This document shows positions 7,525 to 18,397 of a stretch of DNA of 34,242 nucleotides, one piece after another. The stretch spans positions 1-34,242 of the forward strand of contig NZ_JAODBE010000139.1 of the NCBI RefSeq assembly GCF_025463795.1, written 5' to 3'. Under the pieces are notes generated by a model. The model saw nothing but the letters and a program-made list of their open reading frames with translations. It was not told where the DNA came from and made no database searches. The position numbers and the translations under genes are program-made. Each line of letters starts with the position of its first letter. Positions within the stretch are counted from its first letter, which is position 1. Origin of the DNA: Amnibacterium sp. (GTDB lineage: Bacteria > Actinomycetota > Actinomycetes > Actinomycetales > Microbacteriaceae).

Positions 7525-8243
7525 GGTGCGCTGAAGCCGGTGGTGACGCCGGGCGAGAAGAGCACCGAGTCCGGGGCGCGGTCCGCGAGGCCCGGGAAGC
7601 CGGAGTCGGCGACCAGCTCGTCCTGCAGCTCCCGCAGCTCCGCGGTGACGAGCGGCCACGGCTCGTGCGAGTTGCGCCAGTAGGCGGTGCGGCCGCCGCG
7701 CGCGACATGCATCGCCCAGCGGGCGGTGAGGAAGTCGGCGAGTGGATCATCGGTGACGGCCTCGCCGCCGAGCCGCACGCGGATACGGGTCCGCGGCCGA
7801 GTCGGGCCCGTGAGTCGTTCCGAGGCGTAGGCGATCCCGTCCCCGATGCGACGGGAACGCATCCGCGCCCACCGGTACGGCAGACCGAGCGCGACCTGCG
7901 CCGTGAGCACCGGCAGCAGGTGCTGCGCCTCCAGGGTGCGGAACACCACACCCCTCCGGCCGTCGCCGTCCACGGCGTAGAGCCGCACGTTGGTCTCGAG
8001 GAAGGTGCCGAGCCACGGTACGGGCGGGGCGGCGAAGAACTGCGAGGCTTCGAGCCGGAACGGGATCAGGCCCACCCATGTGCCTCCGTCGAACTCGTCC
8101 GGAACGGTGCCCGGCGGCAGCAGCGGAGCGACGAGCACCGGATCGACACGCCAGTGCAGGAAGACCGCGTCGCGCCACCGCTGCCGGATGATCGCCGGCC
8201 CGGGCAGCGGAGGCGCTGCAGCGCTGATCGGCTCCGGGGCCAT
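7521..8243 (-). CDS. DUF2071 (YqjF-like) protein
   Basis: A 240-residue member of the DUF2071/YqjF family, whose biochemical role is not known to me. Typical features are the opening RWRDAVFLHWRVDP, then LPPGTVPDEFDGGTWVGLIPFR, and NVRLYAVDGDGRRGVVF in the middle. There is no signal peptide or membrane segment. It starts with ATG at 8243, only four bases after the glyS stop, and its own stop overlaps the start of the FAD reductase by GTGA. It is therefore co-expressed with glycyl-tRNA synthetase. No function follows from that context. Confidence 0.85.
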   Translation of the reverse strand: MAPEPISAAAPPLPGPAIIRQRWRDAVFLHWRVDPVLVAPLLPPGTVPDEFDGGTWVGLIPFRLEASQFFAAPPVPWLGTFLETNVRLYAVDGDGRRGVVFRTLEAQHLLPVLTAQVALGLPYRWARMRSRRIGDGIAYASERLTGPTRPRTRIRVRLGGEAVTDDPLADFLTARWAMHVARGGRTAYWRNSHEPWPLVTAELRELQDELVADSGFPGLADRAPDSVLFSPGVTTGFSAP

Positions 8244-8247
8244 GGGT

Positions 8248-9630
8248 TCAGGCGCCGACCAGCGAGGCCTGCAGGTAGCCGGTCAGCCGGTCGAGGCCCA
8301 CCCGCTCCTGCTGCATCGAGTCCCGCTGCCGCACCGTGACGGCCTGATCCTCGAGGGAGTCGAAGTCGATGGTGATGCAGAAGGGCGTGCCGATCTCGTC
8401 CTGCCGGCGGTACCTGCGGCCGATGGCGCCCGCGTCGTCGAACTCGACGTTCCAGTTCTGACGGAGGTCCGCCGCCACCTTGCGCGCGAGCGGCGACAGC
8501 TGCTCGTTCCGGCTGAGCGGCAGGACCGCCGCCTTCACGGGCGCGAGCCGGGGGTCGAGCTTCAGCACCGTGCGCTTGTCCACGCCACCCTTGGTGTTCG
8601 GCGCCTCGTCCTCCGTGAACGCGTCCACGAGGAACGCCATCAGCGACCGGGTCACGCCCGCTGCCGGCTCGATCACGTACGGCGTCCAGCGCTCGCCCTT
8701 CGCCTGGTCGAAGAAGCTGAGGTCGGTGCCGGACGCCTTGGAGTGGGTCGACAGATCGAAGTCGGTGCGGTTCGCGATGCCCTCGAGCTCGCCCCACTCG
8801 CTCCCGGTGAAGCCGAAGCGGTACTCGACGTCGACGGTGCGCTTGGAGTAGTGGGAGAGCTTCTCCTTCGGGTGCTCGAAGAGGCGCAGGTTGTCCGGGG
8901 TGATGCCGAGGTCCGTGTACCAGCGGTGCCGCTCGCCGATCCAGTAGTCGTGCCACTGCTCGTCGGTGCCCGGCTCGACGAAGAACTCCATCTCCATCTG
9001 CTCGAACTCCCGCGTGCGGAAGATGAAGTTGCCGGGCGTGATCTCGTTGCGGAAGCTCTTGCCGATCTGGCCGATGCCGAACGGCGGCTTCATCCGCGCG
9101 GAGTTGAGCACGTTCGCGAAGTTCACGAAGATGCCCTGCGCCGTCTCGGGCCGCAGGTAGTGCAGCCCCTGCTCGTCGTCGACCGGGCCGAGGAACGTCT
9201 TCATCAAGCCCGAGAACGCTCGCGGCTCGGTCCAGGCCCCCTTCTGGCCCGTCTCCGGGTCGTTGATGTCGGCGAGGCCGTTGACCGGCGGATGGCCGTG
9301 CTTCGCCTCGTACGCCTCGATCAGGTGGTCGGCCCGGTAGCGCTTGTGCGTGTGCAGGCTCTCCACGAGCGGGTCGCTGAACACCTCGACGTGGCCGGAC
9401 GCCTCCCACACCTGGCGGGGCAGGATCACGGAGGAGTCGAGGCCGACGACGTCGTCGCGACCACGGACCATCGTGCGCCACCACTGGCGCTTGATGTTCT
9501 CCTTCAGCTCGACGCCGAGGGGACCGTAGTCCCAGCTCGAGCGTGTGCCGCCGTAGATCTCACCCGCCTGGAAGACGAAGCCCCGGCGCTTGGCGAGGGC
9601 GATGACGGCATCGAGCGAGTTGGCGGCCAC
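8248..9630 (-). CDS. glyQS: Glycyl-tRNA synthetase, alpha2 type
   Basis: Charges tRNA-Gly with glycine in the cytosol. The 460 residues match the usual length of the dimeric class II enzyme. The N-terminus [17 protein letters not shown] and [15 protein letters not shown] are diagnostic. The class II motif 2 region is [27 protein letters not shown], and the anticodon-binding domain follows. The start is a GTG at 9630 with GGGAG five bases upstream. It is first in a three-gene minus-strand operon with DUF2071 and the FAD reductase. A TAGGCT box at 9690-9685 could be its -10, leaving a short leader of about 48 bases. I see no T-box. Confidence 0.95.
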   Translation of the reverse strand: MAANSLDAVIALAKRRGFVFQAGEIYGGTRSSWDYGPLGVELKENIKRQWWRTMVRGRDDVVGLDSSVILPRQVWEASGHVEVFSDPLVESLHTHKRYRADHLIEAYEAKHGHPPVNGLADINDPETGQKGAWTEPRAFSGLMKTFLGPVDDEQGLHYLRPETAQGIFVNFANVLNSARMKPPFGIGQIGKSFRNEITPGNFIFRTREFEQMEMEFFVEPGTDEQWHDYWIGERHRWYTDLGITPDNLRLFEHPKEKLSHYSKRTVDVEYRFGFTGSEWGELEGIANRTDFDLSTHSKASGTDLSFFDQAKGERWTPYVIEPAAGVTRSLMAFLVDAFTEDEAPNTKGGVDKRTVLKLDPRLAPVKAAVLPLSRNEQLSPLARKVAADLRQNWNVEFDDAGAIGRRYRRQDEIGTPFCITIDFDSLEDQAVTVRQRDSMQQERVGLDRLTGYLQASLVGA

Positions 9631-9937
9631 GGAGCTCCCGTTCTGGGCCGCGACTGGCTGTCCGGCCCGTTGATCTGTCCGGCGAGCCTACCGGTCGCCC
9701 GGCGGCCGGATCCGTCGGCCCGGAACCGTCGAGACCTGGTCGTCCCGGTCCCCTACGTCCGTCCGTCCTCCTCGCGGGCGGGCCGGGGAGCGGCAAGACC
9801 GACCCTCGCCGGTGCGGCGGACGCGAGCTGCTGGTCGCCCGCCTCCGCGACCGACATGTTGCGTCCCGTGACCTGGGGAGTCGACCGCCGCGCCCGGGCG
9901 ACCTACTGTGGCGAATCCGAACGAAGGGATCCGACGC
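9631..9937. promoter_or_regulatory. Divergent promoter region between glyS and an orphan ORF
   Basis: No gene is supported in these 307 bases. For the minus strand, TAGGCT (9690-9685) is a candidate glyS -10. For the plus strand, TCGACC (9881-9886), a 17-base spacer and TACTGT (9904-9909) make a reasonable promoter for the 109-residue ORF. The rest holds nothing I can name. Confidence 0.4.
9881..9909 (+). promoter_or_regulatory. Candidate promoter of the 109-residue ORF
   Basis: TCGACC (9881-9886), a 17-base spacer and TACTGT (9904-9909). GAAGGG at 9923-9928 then serves the ATG at 9938. Confidence 0.45.
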
Positions 9938-10267
9938 ATGAGCCTGCGCACGCCCGGACCGCACACGGTGCACACCGTCTGCGAGCACGGCGTCATGTGC
10001 GTCGACGATCGGGCCGGTCACGCGGTCACCCTGCTGCGCGCGCGTCTCGCCCACCTCGCCCCGCAGGGGTGGACTGACGCGCGGGTGCTCGACGCGCGGC
10101 CCGACGGCGTGCTCGAACTCGAGCGGTGGTCCGACGGCGAGGTGCTCCGCGTCTGGAACCATGCCGATCTGACGGAGGCGCTGCCCGCCGGGTCGGTCGT
10201 GGCGCTCCACGGCGCCTACGGCGTCCTCGCGGCCGGCGACCACCGCTACAACGTGGCCGCCGTCTGA
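9938..10267 (+). CDS. Hypothetical 109-residue protein
   Basis: I do not recognise a family. The ATG at 9938 has GAAGGG nine bases upstream, and a promoter-like TCGACC/TACTGT pair lies before it, so the ORF is probably real. The N-terminus contains HTVHTVCEHGVMC with closely spaced His and Cys, which might bind metal. The rest reads like a small beta-rich domain (LELERWSDGEVLRVWNH, VALHGAYGVL). There is no signal peptide or membrane helix. It runs toward the copper-storage gene, with seven bases between the two stops. Any link to metal handling is a guess. Confidence 0.6.
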   Translation: MSLRTPGPHTVHTVCEHGVMCVDDRAGHAVTLLRARLAHLAPQGWTDARVLDARPDGVLELERWSDGEVLRVWNHADLTEALPAGSVVALHGAYGVLAAGDHRYNVAAV

Positions 10268-10274
10268 CGGCTGC

Positions 10275-10676
10275 TCAGGCTGCGGCCATCGAGCCCATCA
10301 TCGTGCGGCAGGCGGCCATGCACGCCTCGCAGGCGTCGGCGCACATCGCGCAGGCGTCGCTGTCGGCCGCATGCGAACGGCACTCGGCCATCGTCGCCTC
10401 GCACATCCCCAGGCAGGCCCTCAGCATCGACTCCATCGCGCCCATGTCCATGCCCATCGGGCGGAGCATCATGCGCATCGTCGTGTCGCAGACGTCCGCG
10501 CACATCGTGGCCATCGCGGCGCAGCGGCCCATGTCGGGCATCCCCGCCATCTGATCGGCGCACATCATGCAGGCCTGCATGCACATCGAACACTGGTCGA
10601 TGCAGTCCTGCATCGCGGACATGTCCATCCCGGTGGGCATCGACATGGTCTTCATCATGTCGGCCGTCGTCGTCAT
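10275..10676 (-). CDS. Four-helix-bundle copper-storage-type protein (Csp/DUF326-like)
   Basis: A 133-residue protein with 16 cysteines and an unusual number of methionines. Cysteines are spaced along helices as in Csp proteins (C25, C29, C32, C36, C39, C52, C59, C63, C88, C92, C99, C109, C112, C116, C119, C123). In known Csps such residues line the inside of a four-helix bundle and hold many Cu(I) ions. It has no Tat or Sec signal, so it would be a cytosolic Csp3-like store. The Met-rich start (MMKTMSMPTGMDMSAM) and PMGMDMGAMESM are extra. The ATG at 10676 fits the alignment. Three palindromes lie upstream within 125 bases, which suggests regulation by metal or stress. Confidence 0.88.
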   Translation of the reverse strand: MTTTADMMKTMSMPTGMDMSAMQDCIDQCSMCMQACMMCADQMAGMPDMGRCAAMATMCADVCDTTMRMMLRPMGMDMGAMESMLRACLGMCEATMAECRSHAADSDACAMCADACEACMAACRTMMGSMAAA

Positions 10677-10708
10677 CACAGCGAACCCCGTCTTCTCCGA
10701 GGCCGCGT

Positions 10709-10727
10709 GGCGTCCGGGCCGGACGCC
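10709..10727. promoter_or_regulatory. Hairpin in the leader of the copper-storage gene
   Basis: A perfect 8-bp stem, GGCGTCCG / CGGACGCC, with a GGC loop. It lies about 33 bases upstream of the minus-strand ATG at 10676 and would be inside the transcript if the promoter is at 10755-10760. It may act as an RNA element or simply as structure. Confidence 0.4.
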
Positions 10728-10742
10728 TGCACCGCGGCCCCG

Positions 10743-10755
10743 TTCCTGACAGGAA
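10743..10755. promoter_or_regulatory. Perfect palindrome beside the predicted -10 of the copper-storage gene
   Basis: TTCCTG-A-CAGGAA on the plus strand. On the minus strand it directly follows CATACT (10760-10755), a -10-like box, so it covers the likely transcription start. This is a good place for a repressor. It does not look like the C-rich CsoR sites I know. Confidence 0.45.
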
Positions 10756-10786
10756 GTATGGCCGCGTCGACCTCGGGATGGGCCGT

Positions 10787-10799
10787 CCGTTCTGAACGG
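10787..10799. promoter_or_regulatory. Perfect 13-bp palindrome between carbonic anhydrase and the copper-storage gene
   Basis: CCGTTC-T-GAACGG with flanking GGCC/GGCC that extends the symmetry imperfectly. It lies 36 bases after the carbonic anhydrase stop and upstream of the copper-storage promoter. It could be a weak terminator for the first gene or an operator for the second. Confidence 0.4.
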
Positions 10800-10834
10800 G
10801 CCACCGGCCGAGTGCGTGAGGTGCGCTCCGCGCC

Positions 10835-11335
10835 TCAGGCGCTCGGAACGTCGACCTCGCGCAGCTCGCCGGTCGCGACGTCGAAGACGAAGCCGCGCAC
10901 GAACTCCTTCCGCGGCACGAACGGGCTCGCGAGGATCCGGGCGACCGACTGGCGCACGTCTGTGTCGACGTCCTCGAACGCCTCCGCCGCCCACTCCGGC
11001 TTGATGCCGGTCTCAGCCTGGATCTGCGCCTTGAAGCCGTCGTCGGTGAAGGTGAGCATCCCGCAGTCGGTGTGGTGGATGAGCACGATCTCGGTGGTCC
11101 CGAGCAGCCGCTGGCTGATGGCGAGCGAGCGGATCTCGTCGTCCGTGACCACGCCGCCGGCGTTCCGGATGACGTGGGCCTCACCCTCCTCGAGGCCCAG
11201 GATGCGGTAGACGTCCAAGCGGGCGTCCATGCAGGCGACGACGGCGACGCCCTTCGCCGGCGGCAGCGGCAGCGGGCCGCTGAACCCGGCGGCGTAGCGG
11301 CGGTTGTTCTCGAGCAGGGTGTCGGTGACGGTCAT
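10835..11335 (-). CDS. Beta-carbonic anhydrase (mycobacterial CanA/Rv1284-like)
   Basis: Interconverts CO2 and bicarbonate using zinc. The 166-residue protein has the beta-class motif CMDAR (C36, D38, R40), then HVIRNAGGVVTDDEIRSLAISQRLLGT, and HHTDCGM giving H88 and C91. C36, H88 and C91 are the predicted zinc ligands, and D38-R40 the catalytic pair. Length and wording closely match the short mycobacterial enzyme. The ATG at 11335 has a strong GGAGGAGG eight or so bases upstream; longer in-frame starts run into uppS and were rejected. The copper-storage gene follows about 160 bases downstream on the same strand, probably with its own promoter. Confidence 0.93.
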   Translation of the reverse strand: MTVTDTLLENNRRYAAGFSGPLPLPPAKGVAVVACMDARLDVYRILGLEEGEAHVIRNAGGVVTDDEIRSLAISQRLLGTTEIVLIHHTDCGMLTFTDDGFKAQIQAETGIKPEWAAEAFEDVDTDVRQSVARILASPFVPRKEFVRGFVFDVATGELREVDVPSA

Positions 11336-11433
11336 GGTGTCCTCCTCCGGCGCACCGGACGGCACGCCGGAGCCAGTCCATGCGATCTTCGGCGGCGCGA
11401 ACGCCCCGTTACCGACTGTGACGGGTGCAGCGG

Positions 11434-12321
11434 CTAGGGAAGGCCCAGCGGCTCCTGGGGCGAGCCGCTCGACCCGGCCGCGTCCACGGCCGCGCCACTG
11501 CGCCCATCCTTCGGCGCGTCGACGGCCGCACCACTGCGCCCATCCTTCGGCGCGTCGACGGCCGCACCGAAGCGGCGCTCGCGGTCCGCATACTGCCCGA
11601 TCGCCTCCCACAGGTGGCGGCGGCGGAAGTCGGGCCAGAGGGTGTCGAGGAACACCATCTCGGCGTAGGCGGACTGCCACAGCAGGAAGTTGGAGGTGCG
11701 CTGCTCACCGGAGGACCGGACGAAGAGGTCCACGTCCGGCATGTCGGGCAGGTAGAGGTGGCGGCCGATCGTCCGCTCGGTGATGGCGTTCGGCTTCAGC
11801 CTCCCCGCCGCCACCTCCCCCGCGATCCCCCGAACGGCGTCGGCGATCTCCGTGCGGCCGCCGTAGTTGATGCACATCGTGAGGGTCAGCGTGCGGTTGT
11901 GCTGCGTGAGCTCCTCGGCGGAGCGCAGGTCGCCGATCACCGTGCGCCAGAGCCGCGGGGTGCGCCCGGCCCAGCGGATCCGCACGCCCCACTCATTCAG
12001 CTGCTCCCGCCGGCGCCGCAGCACCTCGCGGTTGAAGCCGAGGATGAAGCGCACCTCGTCGGGCGAGCGCGACCAGTTCTCCGTCGAGAACGCGTAGGCG
12101 GAGAGGTGCTGCACGCCGGCCTGGAGCGCCCCGGCCACGACGTCGAGCAGGGCGGCCTCGCCGGCGCGGTGGCCCTCGATGCGCGGCAGCCCCTGACGGT
12201 TGGCCCACCGGCCGTTACCGTCCATCACGACCGCGATATGGGCCGGGACGCGCGCGAAGGACGGCGGCGTCTCCTCCGTCCAGTCGACCGGGCGGATGGG
12301 GTCGAGCTGGGGGCGAGCCAC
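11434..12321 (-). CDS. uppS: Isoprenyl transferase (undecaprenyl/decaprenyl diphosphate synthase)
   Basis: Cis-prenyltransferase that builds the lipid carrier for peptidoglycan. The 295-residue protein shows [13 protein letters not shown] with catalytic D34, the substrate-binding FSTENW, and [20 protein letters not shown] near the end. The GTG at 12321 shares one base with the recO stop (TAGTG), so recO and uppS are coupled. The C-terminal tail is unusual: [12 protein letters not shown] appears twice plus a partial third copy, encoded by 36-bp DNA repeats, after the normal end ([10 protein letters not shown]). The tail lies outside the catalytic fold and probably tolerates length change. Confidence 0.93.
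   Translation of the reverse strand: MARPQLDPIRPVDWTEETPPSFARVPAHIAVVMDGNGRWANRQGLPRIEGHRAGEAALLDVVAGALQAGVQHLSAYAFSTENWSRSPDEVRFILGFNREVLRRRREQLNEWGVRIRWAGRTPRLWRTVIGDLRSAEELTQHNRTLTLTMCINYGGRTEIADAVRGIAGEVAAGRLKPNAITERTIGRHLYLPDMPDVDLFVRSSGEQRTSNFLLWQSAYAEMVFLDTLWPDFRRRHLWEAIGQYADRERRFGAAVDAPKDGRSGAAVDAPKDGRSGAAVDAAGSSGSPQEPLGLP
11481..11568. repeat. 36-bp in-frame tandem repeat in the 3' end of uppS
   Basis: Units begin at 11481, 11517 and 11553, the last partial. Units 1 and 2 differ at only two or three bases. Thirty-six is a multiple of three, so each copy adds 12 residues without shifting the frame. This is a coding minisatellite that could vary in copy number between strains. Confidence 0.85.
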
Positions 12322-13061
12322 TACGCGACGATCTCGGGAGTGGCCCGGTCGACGTGCGGCAGCGACCGCAGCCCGCGCTCCAGGTGCCACTGCGTGTAGG
12401 CGGCGATGACGCCGGACGCCTGCGCCCGGGTCGAAGCGGCCGCGGCGTCCGCGGTGGCCCAGTTCCCGGTGAGCAGCGCACCGAGCAGGCCGATGGTCTC
12501 GGGCGTGAGGCGCGGGGCGCCGGGAGGGGCCACGGCGTCGGCGACCATCCCGCCGAGCTGCGCCACGAACGCGGTGTGCGGGCCGGGCTCACCGGTCACC
12601 GCGCAGTCGCCGAAGCTCGGCGCCCAGCCTGCGATCGACAGCGCCCGCAGCAGGTACGAGTCGAGCGTCAGGGACGAGCCGTGCTCGCCGCGGGCGAGCG
12701 AGCGGAGCGCACCGACCAGCAGCAGGTACTGCTGCGGGGACGCCTCGTCCGTGAGGCGGTCCGCCGTCTCGACGATCACGTTGGCGGCGGTGAACGCGGC
12801 GTAGTCGGCGGCGATGGGTGCGCCGTACGAGCCGAGCGACTCGGCCTGCTGGATCACGTCGAGGCTGCGACCCTCGTAGCACTGCAGGTCGACGACCATG
12901 AAGGGCTCGAGGCGCGCGCCGAACCGGCTCGTGGTGCGCCGGACGCCCTTCGCGACAGCGCGGATCTTGCCGCGCCTGCGGCCGAGCATCGTGACGATGC
13001 GGTCCGCCTCACCCAGCGAGTGGGTGCGCAGGACGACGGCTTCGTCACGATAGGTGGGCAC
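12321..13061 (-). CDS. recO: DNA repair protein RecO
   Basis: RecFOR recombination mediator that helps load RecA at gaps. The 246 residues start with the classical [43 protein letters not shown]-fold region. The later part is the helical domain. The zinc cysteines seen in some RecO proteins are largely absent here, with only scattered Cys (for example in QCYEGRSL and GDCAVTG). The start is a GTG at 13061 preceded by GAGAAT five bases upstream. The uppS start overlaps its stop by one base. In relatives leuA usually lies close upstream; here about 760 bases with a SnoaL-like gene intervene. Confidence 0.93.
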   Translation of the reverse strand: MPTYRDEAVVLRTHSLGEADRIVTMLGRRRGKIRAVAKGVRRTTSRFGARLEPFMVVDLQCYEGRSLDVIQQAESLGSYGAPIAADYAAFTAANVIVETADRLTDEASPQQYLLLVGALRSLARGEHGSSLTLDSYLLRALSIAGWAPSFGDCAVTGEPGPHTAFVAQLGGMVADAVAPPGAPRLTPETIGLLGALLTGNWATADAAAASTRAQASGVIAAYTQWHLERGLRSLPHVDRATPEIVA

Positions 13062-13190
13062 GCCTCATTCTCCCGCCGACCACCGACCGCGGCGACCCAC
13101 CATGTGGCGTGGACCCAGGACGATCCCGCGGACCGGAGGCGCGGCCTTCGCGCCGACCGCGCCGGAGCGCCGACGACCATGAGCTCATGC

Positions 13191-13553
13191 TCACGCGGCC
13201 AGCGGGTAGGCCCGTGCCTCCTCGAGGGTCGAGAACCGGTGGATGCTCGAGATCGAGCCGTTGCGCAGTCCGAACGTAGAGAAGACCGTCCTCGGTTCCC
13301 CCGCGCCGTTCGGCAACGCGTCCTGGGCCACGACGATGCCGCCCGGCACGTCGTAGCAGTCCCGCGGCATCAGCCGCACCCCCGCACTCTCCACCCATCG
13401 CTGCATCACGGCACGGCCCGCGAGCTCCCCTTCGAGATCCCCCAGCACCACATCCTCGGTGCAGGCCGCGGCCGCTGTGGCCCCGTCCCCGTTGTTCACC
13501 GCGACGTGCCAGATGACGATGACGGAATCGAGGGTCGAAGTCGTGAGCGTCAT
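13191..13553 (-). CDS. SnoaL-like / NTF2-fold protein
   Basis: A 120-residue protein with the pattern of a SnoaL or NTF2-like domain: an N-terminal helix (DSVIVIWHVAVNNGDGATAAAACTEDVVLGDLEGELAGRAVMQRWVES), then strands, and LRNGSISSIHRFSTLEEA at the end. Such proteins can be isomerases, hydrolases or binding proteins; the role here is unknown. The ATG at 13553 is preferred, and a start six codons upstream at 13571 is possible. It interrupts the recO-leuA spacing and looks like an accessory gene. Two adjacent inverted repeats lie about 60-90 bases upstream. Confidence 0.75.
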   Translation of the reverse strand: MTLTTSTLDSVIVIWHVAVNNGDGATAAAACTEDVVLGDLEGELAGRAVMQRWVESAGVRLMPRDCYDVPGGIVVAQDALPNGAGEPRTVFSTFGLRNGSISSIHRFSTLEEARAYPLAA

Positions 13554-13611
13554 GCAGGCAGGATGCACCACGCCTAGGTGCCACGCCAGGACCGTTCACG
13601 GAATGTTTCGC

Positions 13612-13642
13612 CATCCCATAGGGATGTTCGCGGATAACGAAC
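13612..13642. promoter_or_regulatory. Paired inverted repeats upstream of the SnoaL-like gene
   Basis: CATCCC-ATA-GGGATG (13612-13626) is joined to GTTCG-N7-CGAAC (13626-13642). Both lie on the promoter side of the minus-strand SnoaL-like gene. The second resembles half-sites of actinobacterial LexA boxes but with the wrong spacing, so I do not call it one. Confidence 0.4.
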
Positions 13643-13821
13643 AGATCACGCCTCGGCGTGCCCGGGAGACCAAGGGGGGATCGGGCGGTGAGTCGTTTCA
13701 GCGCGGTCCGGGACGCGTGTCAACCCCCCTGACCCGGCTCGACGGCGCTTCTCGAGAGGGATCTCAGCCCGGATCCGGACTCGGCGCCGAAACCGCGGAC
13801 CGCGGCCCGGCGCCGGCCCGA
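13643..13821. other. Intergenic stretch after leuA
   Basis: No gene is supported. The sequence is GC-rich, with short runs such as GGGGGG (13675-13680) and CCCCCC near 13725, and holds no terminator with a T-tract that I can see. Confidence 0.3.
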
Positions 13822-16626
<2,805 letters not shown>

Positions 16627-16630
<4 letters not shown>

Positions 16631-17928
16631 GCGCCCAACACCTTCGTCGCCGCCTCCTCGTCCTCGGGATCCGCCACGTCGGGGTCCCGTTCGACGAGCA
16701 CGCGGGTCAGCCGGCGGCGCCGGCCGTCGGTGCGGTCCGCCGTGAGGATCAGTCCCGCCACGTGCACGACGTCGCCGAGCTTCGGCAGACGTCCCAGCCG
16801 CTTCGTGAGCAGACCGCCCACGGAGTCGACGTCCTCGTCCTCGAGCTCCGTCCCGACCAGGTCGCCCAGCTCGTCGAGCGCGAGCCGCGCGGCGACCAGC
16901 CACGCGCCGTCGCGGATCTCCTCGATCTCCGGGCCGCCGCGATCCGACTCGTCCGAGATCTCGCCGACGAGCTCCTCGATGAGGTCCTCGAGCGTGACGA
17001 GGCCGGCGATGCCGCCGTACTCGTCGACCACCATCGCCAGGTGGTTCGACTCGAGCTGCATCTGGCGCAGGGTGTCGTCCGCCTTCTTCGAGTCGGGCAC
17101 GAACAGCGCGGGCCGCGCGAGGTCCGCCGCGGTCGTGGTGGCGGCCGCCTCGGGATGCTCGAACACGACGCGGGCGACGTCGCGGAGGTGCAGCACGCCG
17201 ATGATCTCGTCGGCATCCCTGGCCTGCACCGGCACGCGCGAGAGCGCCCTGGCGAGGAAGAGGCGCATGGCGCCGTCGATCGTCGTGTGGGCGTCGACGG
17301 TGACCATGTCGGTGCGCGGGATCATCACCTCGCGCGCGACCGTGTCGCCCCACTCGAAGATGGAGTGGATCAGCTCGCGGTCGTCCTTCTCGAGCACGTC
17401 GAGCTCGGTCGCCTCGTCGACCATGCTGAGCAGCTGCTCCTCGGACGTGAAGGTGGAGGCACGCGGGCGGCCGGGCGTGACGGTGTTGCCGAGCCACGCG
17501 AGCACGTCGGCGAGGGGCCCGAGCAGCAGCCGGGCGCCGCGGATGATCGGGGCTGAGAAGCGCAGCACGACGCGGGCGTGCACGCGGCCGACGCTGCGGG
17601 GGCTCGCACCGACGAGCACGAACGAGACCGCGGTCATGATGACGGCGGCGATCAGCAGCACGAGCCAGGCGTTGTCGACGAGTCCCGCGACGGCGAGCGT
17701 CACGAGCACCGCGGCACTCGTCTCGGCGAGGACCCGCAGGAAGTTGACCGCGTTGATGTGGGCGCCGGCATCCGCGGCGATCGCGAGCAGCGACCTGCGG
17801 AAGCGCGAGCGGAGGGCGAGGTCCTGCGTCTCGGCCCGCGACAGGGTCGCCATCGCGGAGTCGCAGGCGGCGAGCAGGCCGCCGAACGCGACCAGCACGA
17901 CCGCGACGATCAGGAAGAGGGGTGCCAT
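16627..17928 (-). CDS. CNNM/CorC (hemolysin C)-family protein with CBS domains
   Basis: Membrane protein of the CNNM/CorC type, linked in other organisms to magnesium or cobalt efflux. The 433 residues begin with a hydrophobic helix (APLFLIVAVVLVAFGGLLAACDSAM) and the DUF21 membrane region. Two CBS domains follow (REVMIPRTDMVTVDAHTTIDGAM, then VPDSKKADDTLRQMQ...NHLAMVVDEYGGIAGLVTLEDLIEELVGEI). The last domain is the CorC/HlyC C-terminal domain (DSVGGLLTKRLGRLPKLGD). The start is four bases after the ybeY stop and the stop overlaps era. This neighbourhood is widely conserved, though a functional link to ribosome assembly is unproven. Confidence 0.92.
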
Positions 17929-17932
17929 CGCC

Positions 17933-18397
17933 TCACCGGCGCTGCTTCTCCTGCACGGCGAAGCCCACGAGCATGTCGCGCTGCACCTGGAACATCTCCC
18001 GCTCCTCCTCCGCCTCGGCGTGGTCGAAGCCGAGGAGGTGGAGCAGGCCGTGGGCGGTGAGGAGCTTGACCTCCTCGAGGGTCGAGTGGCCGGCGCTCTT
18101 CGCCTGGGCCTCCGCCACCTGGGGGCAGACGACGATGTCGCCGAGCAGGCCCGCCGGGGTCGGGGCGTCGTCCGTGCCGGGCCGCAGCTCGTCCATCGGG
18201 AAGCTCAGCACGTCGGTCGGGCCCGGCTCGTCCATCCACTGCACGTGCAGCTGCTCCATCGCAGCCTCGTCGACGAACAGGATCGCGACGTCGGCGTCCG
18301 GATGGACGTGCAGCAGGTCGAGCCCGAACGTCACGAGCCGCTGCACGACGGCCTCGTCGACGGGCAGGCCCGACTCGTTGTTGACCTCGACGCTCAC
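17933..18397 (-). CDS. ybeY: Endoribonuclease YbeY
   Basis: Single-strand RNase in 16S rRNA 3'-end maturation and ribosome quality control. The 154 residues contain the metal motif HGLLHLLGFDH (HxxxHxxxxxH), and TDVLSFPMDE precedes it. The start is a GTG at 18397 that overlaps the phoH stop as GTGA, so it is translated with phoH. corC follows four bases later. Confidence 0.95.
   Translation of the reverse strand: MSVEVNNESGLPVDEAVVQRLVTFGLDLLHVHPDADVAILFVDEAAMEQLHVQWMDEPGPTDVLSFPMDELRPGTDDAPTPAGLLGDIVVCPQVAEAQAKSAGHSTLEEVKLLTAHGLLHLLGFDHAEAEEEREMFQVQRDMLVGFAVQEKQRR

Noticed and set aside
9631-9720. T-box leader before glyS
   Set aside because: The leader is under 60 bases and lacks the T-box sequence and a terminator.
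7990-10077. 695-codon plus-strand ORF opposite DUF2071 and glyS
   Set aside because: It mirrors glyS on the other strand and shows no recognisable domain.
13626-13642. LexA (SOS) box upstream of the SnoaL-like gene
   Set aside because: The GTTCG/CGAAC arms have the wrong order and spacing for the actinobacterial SOS box.
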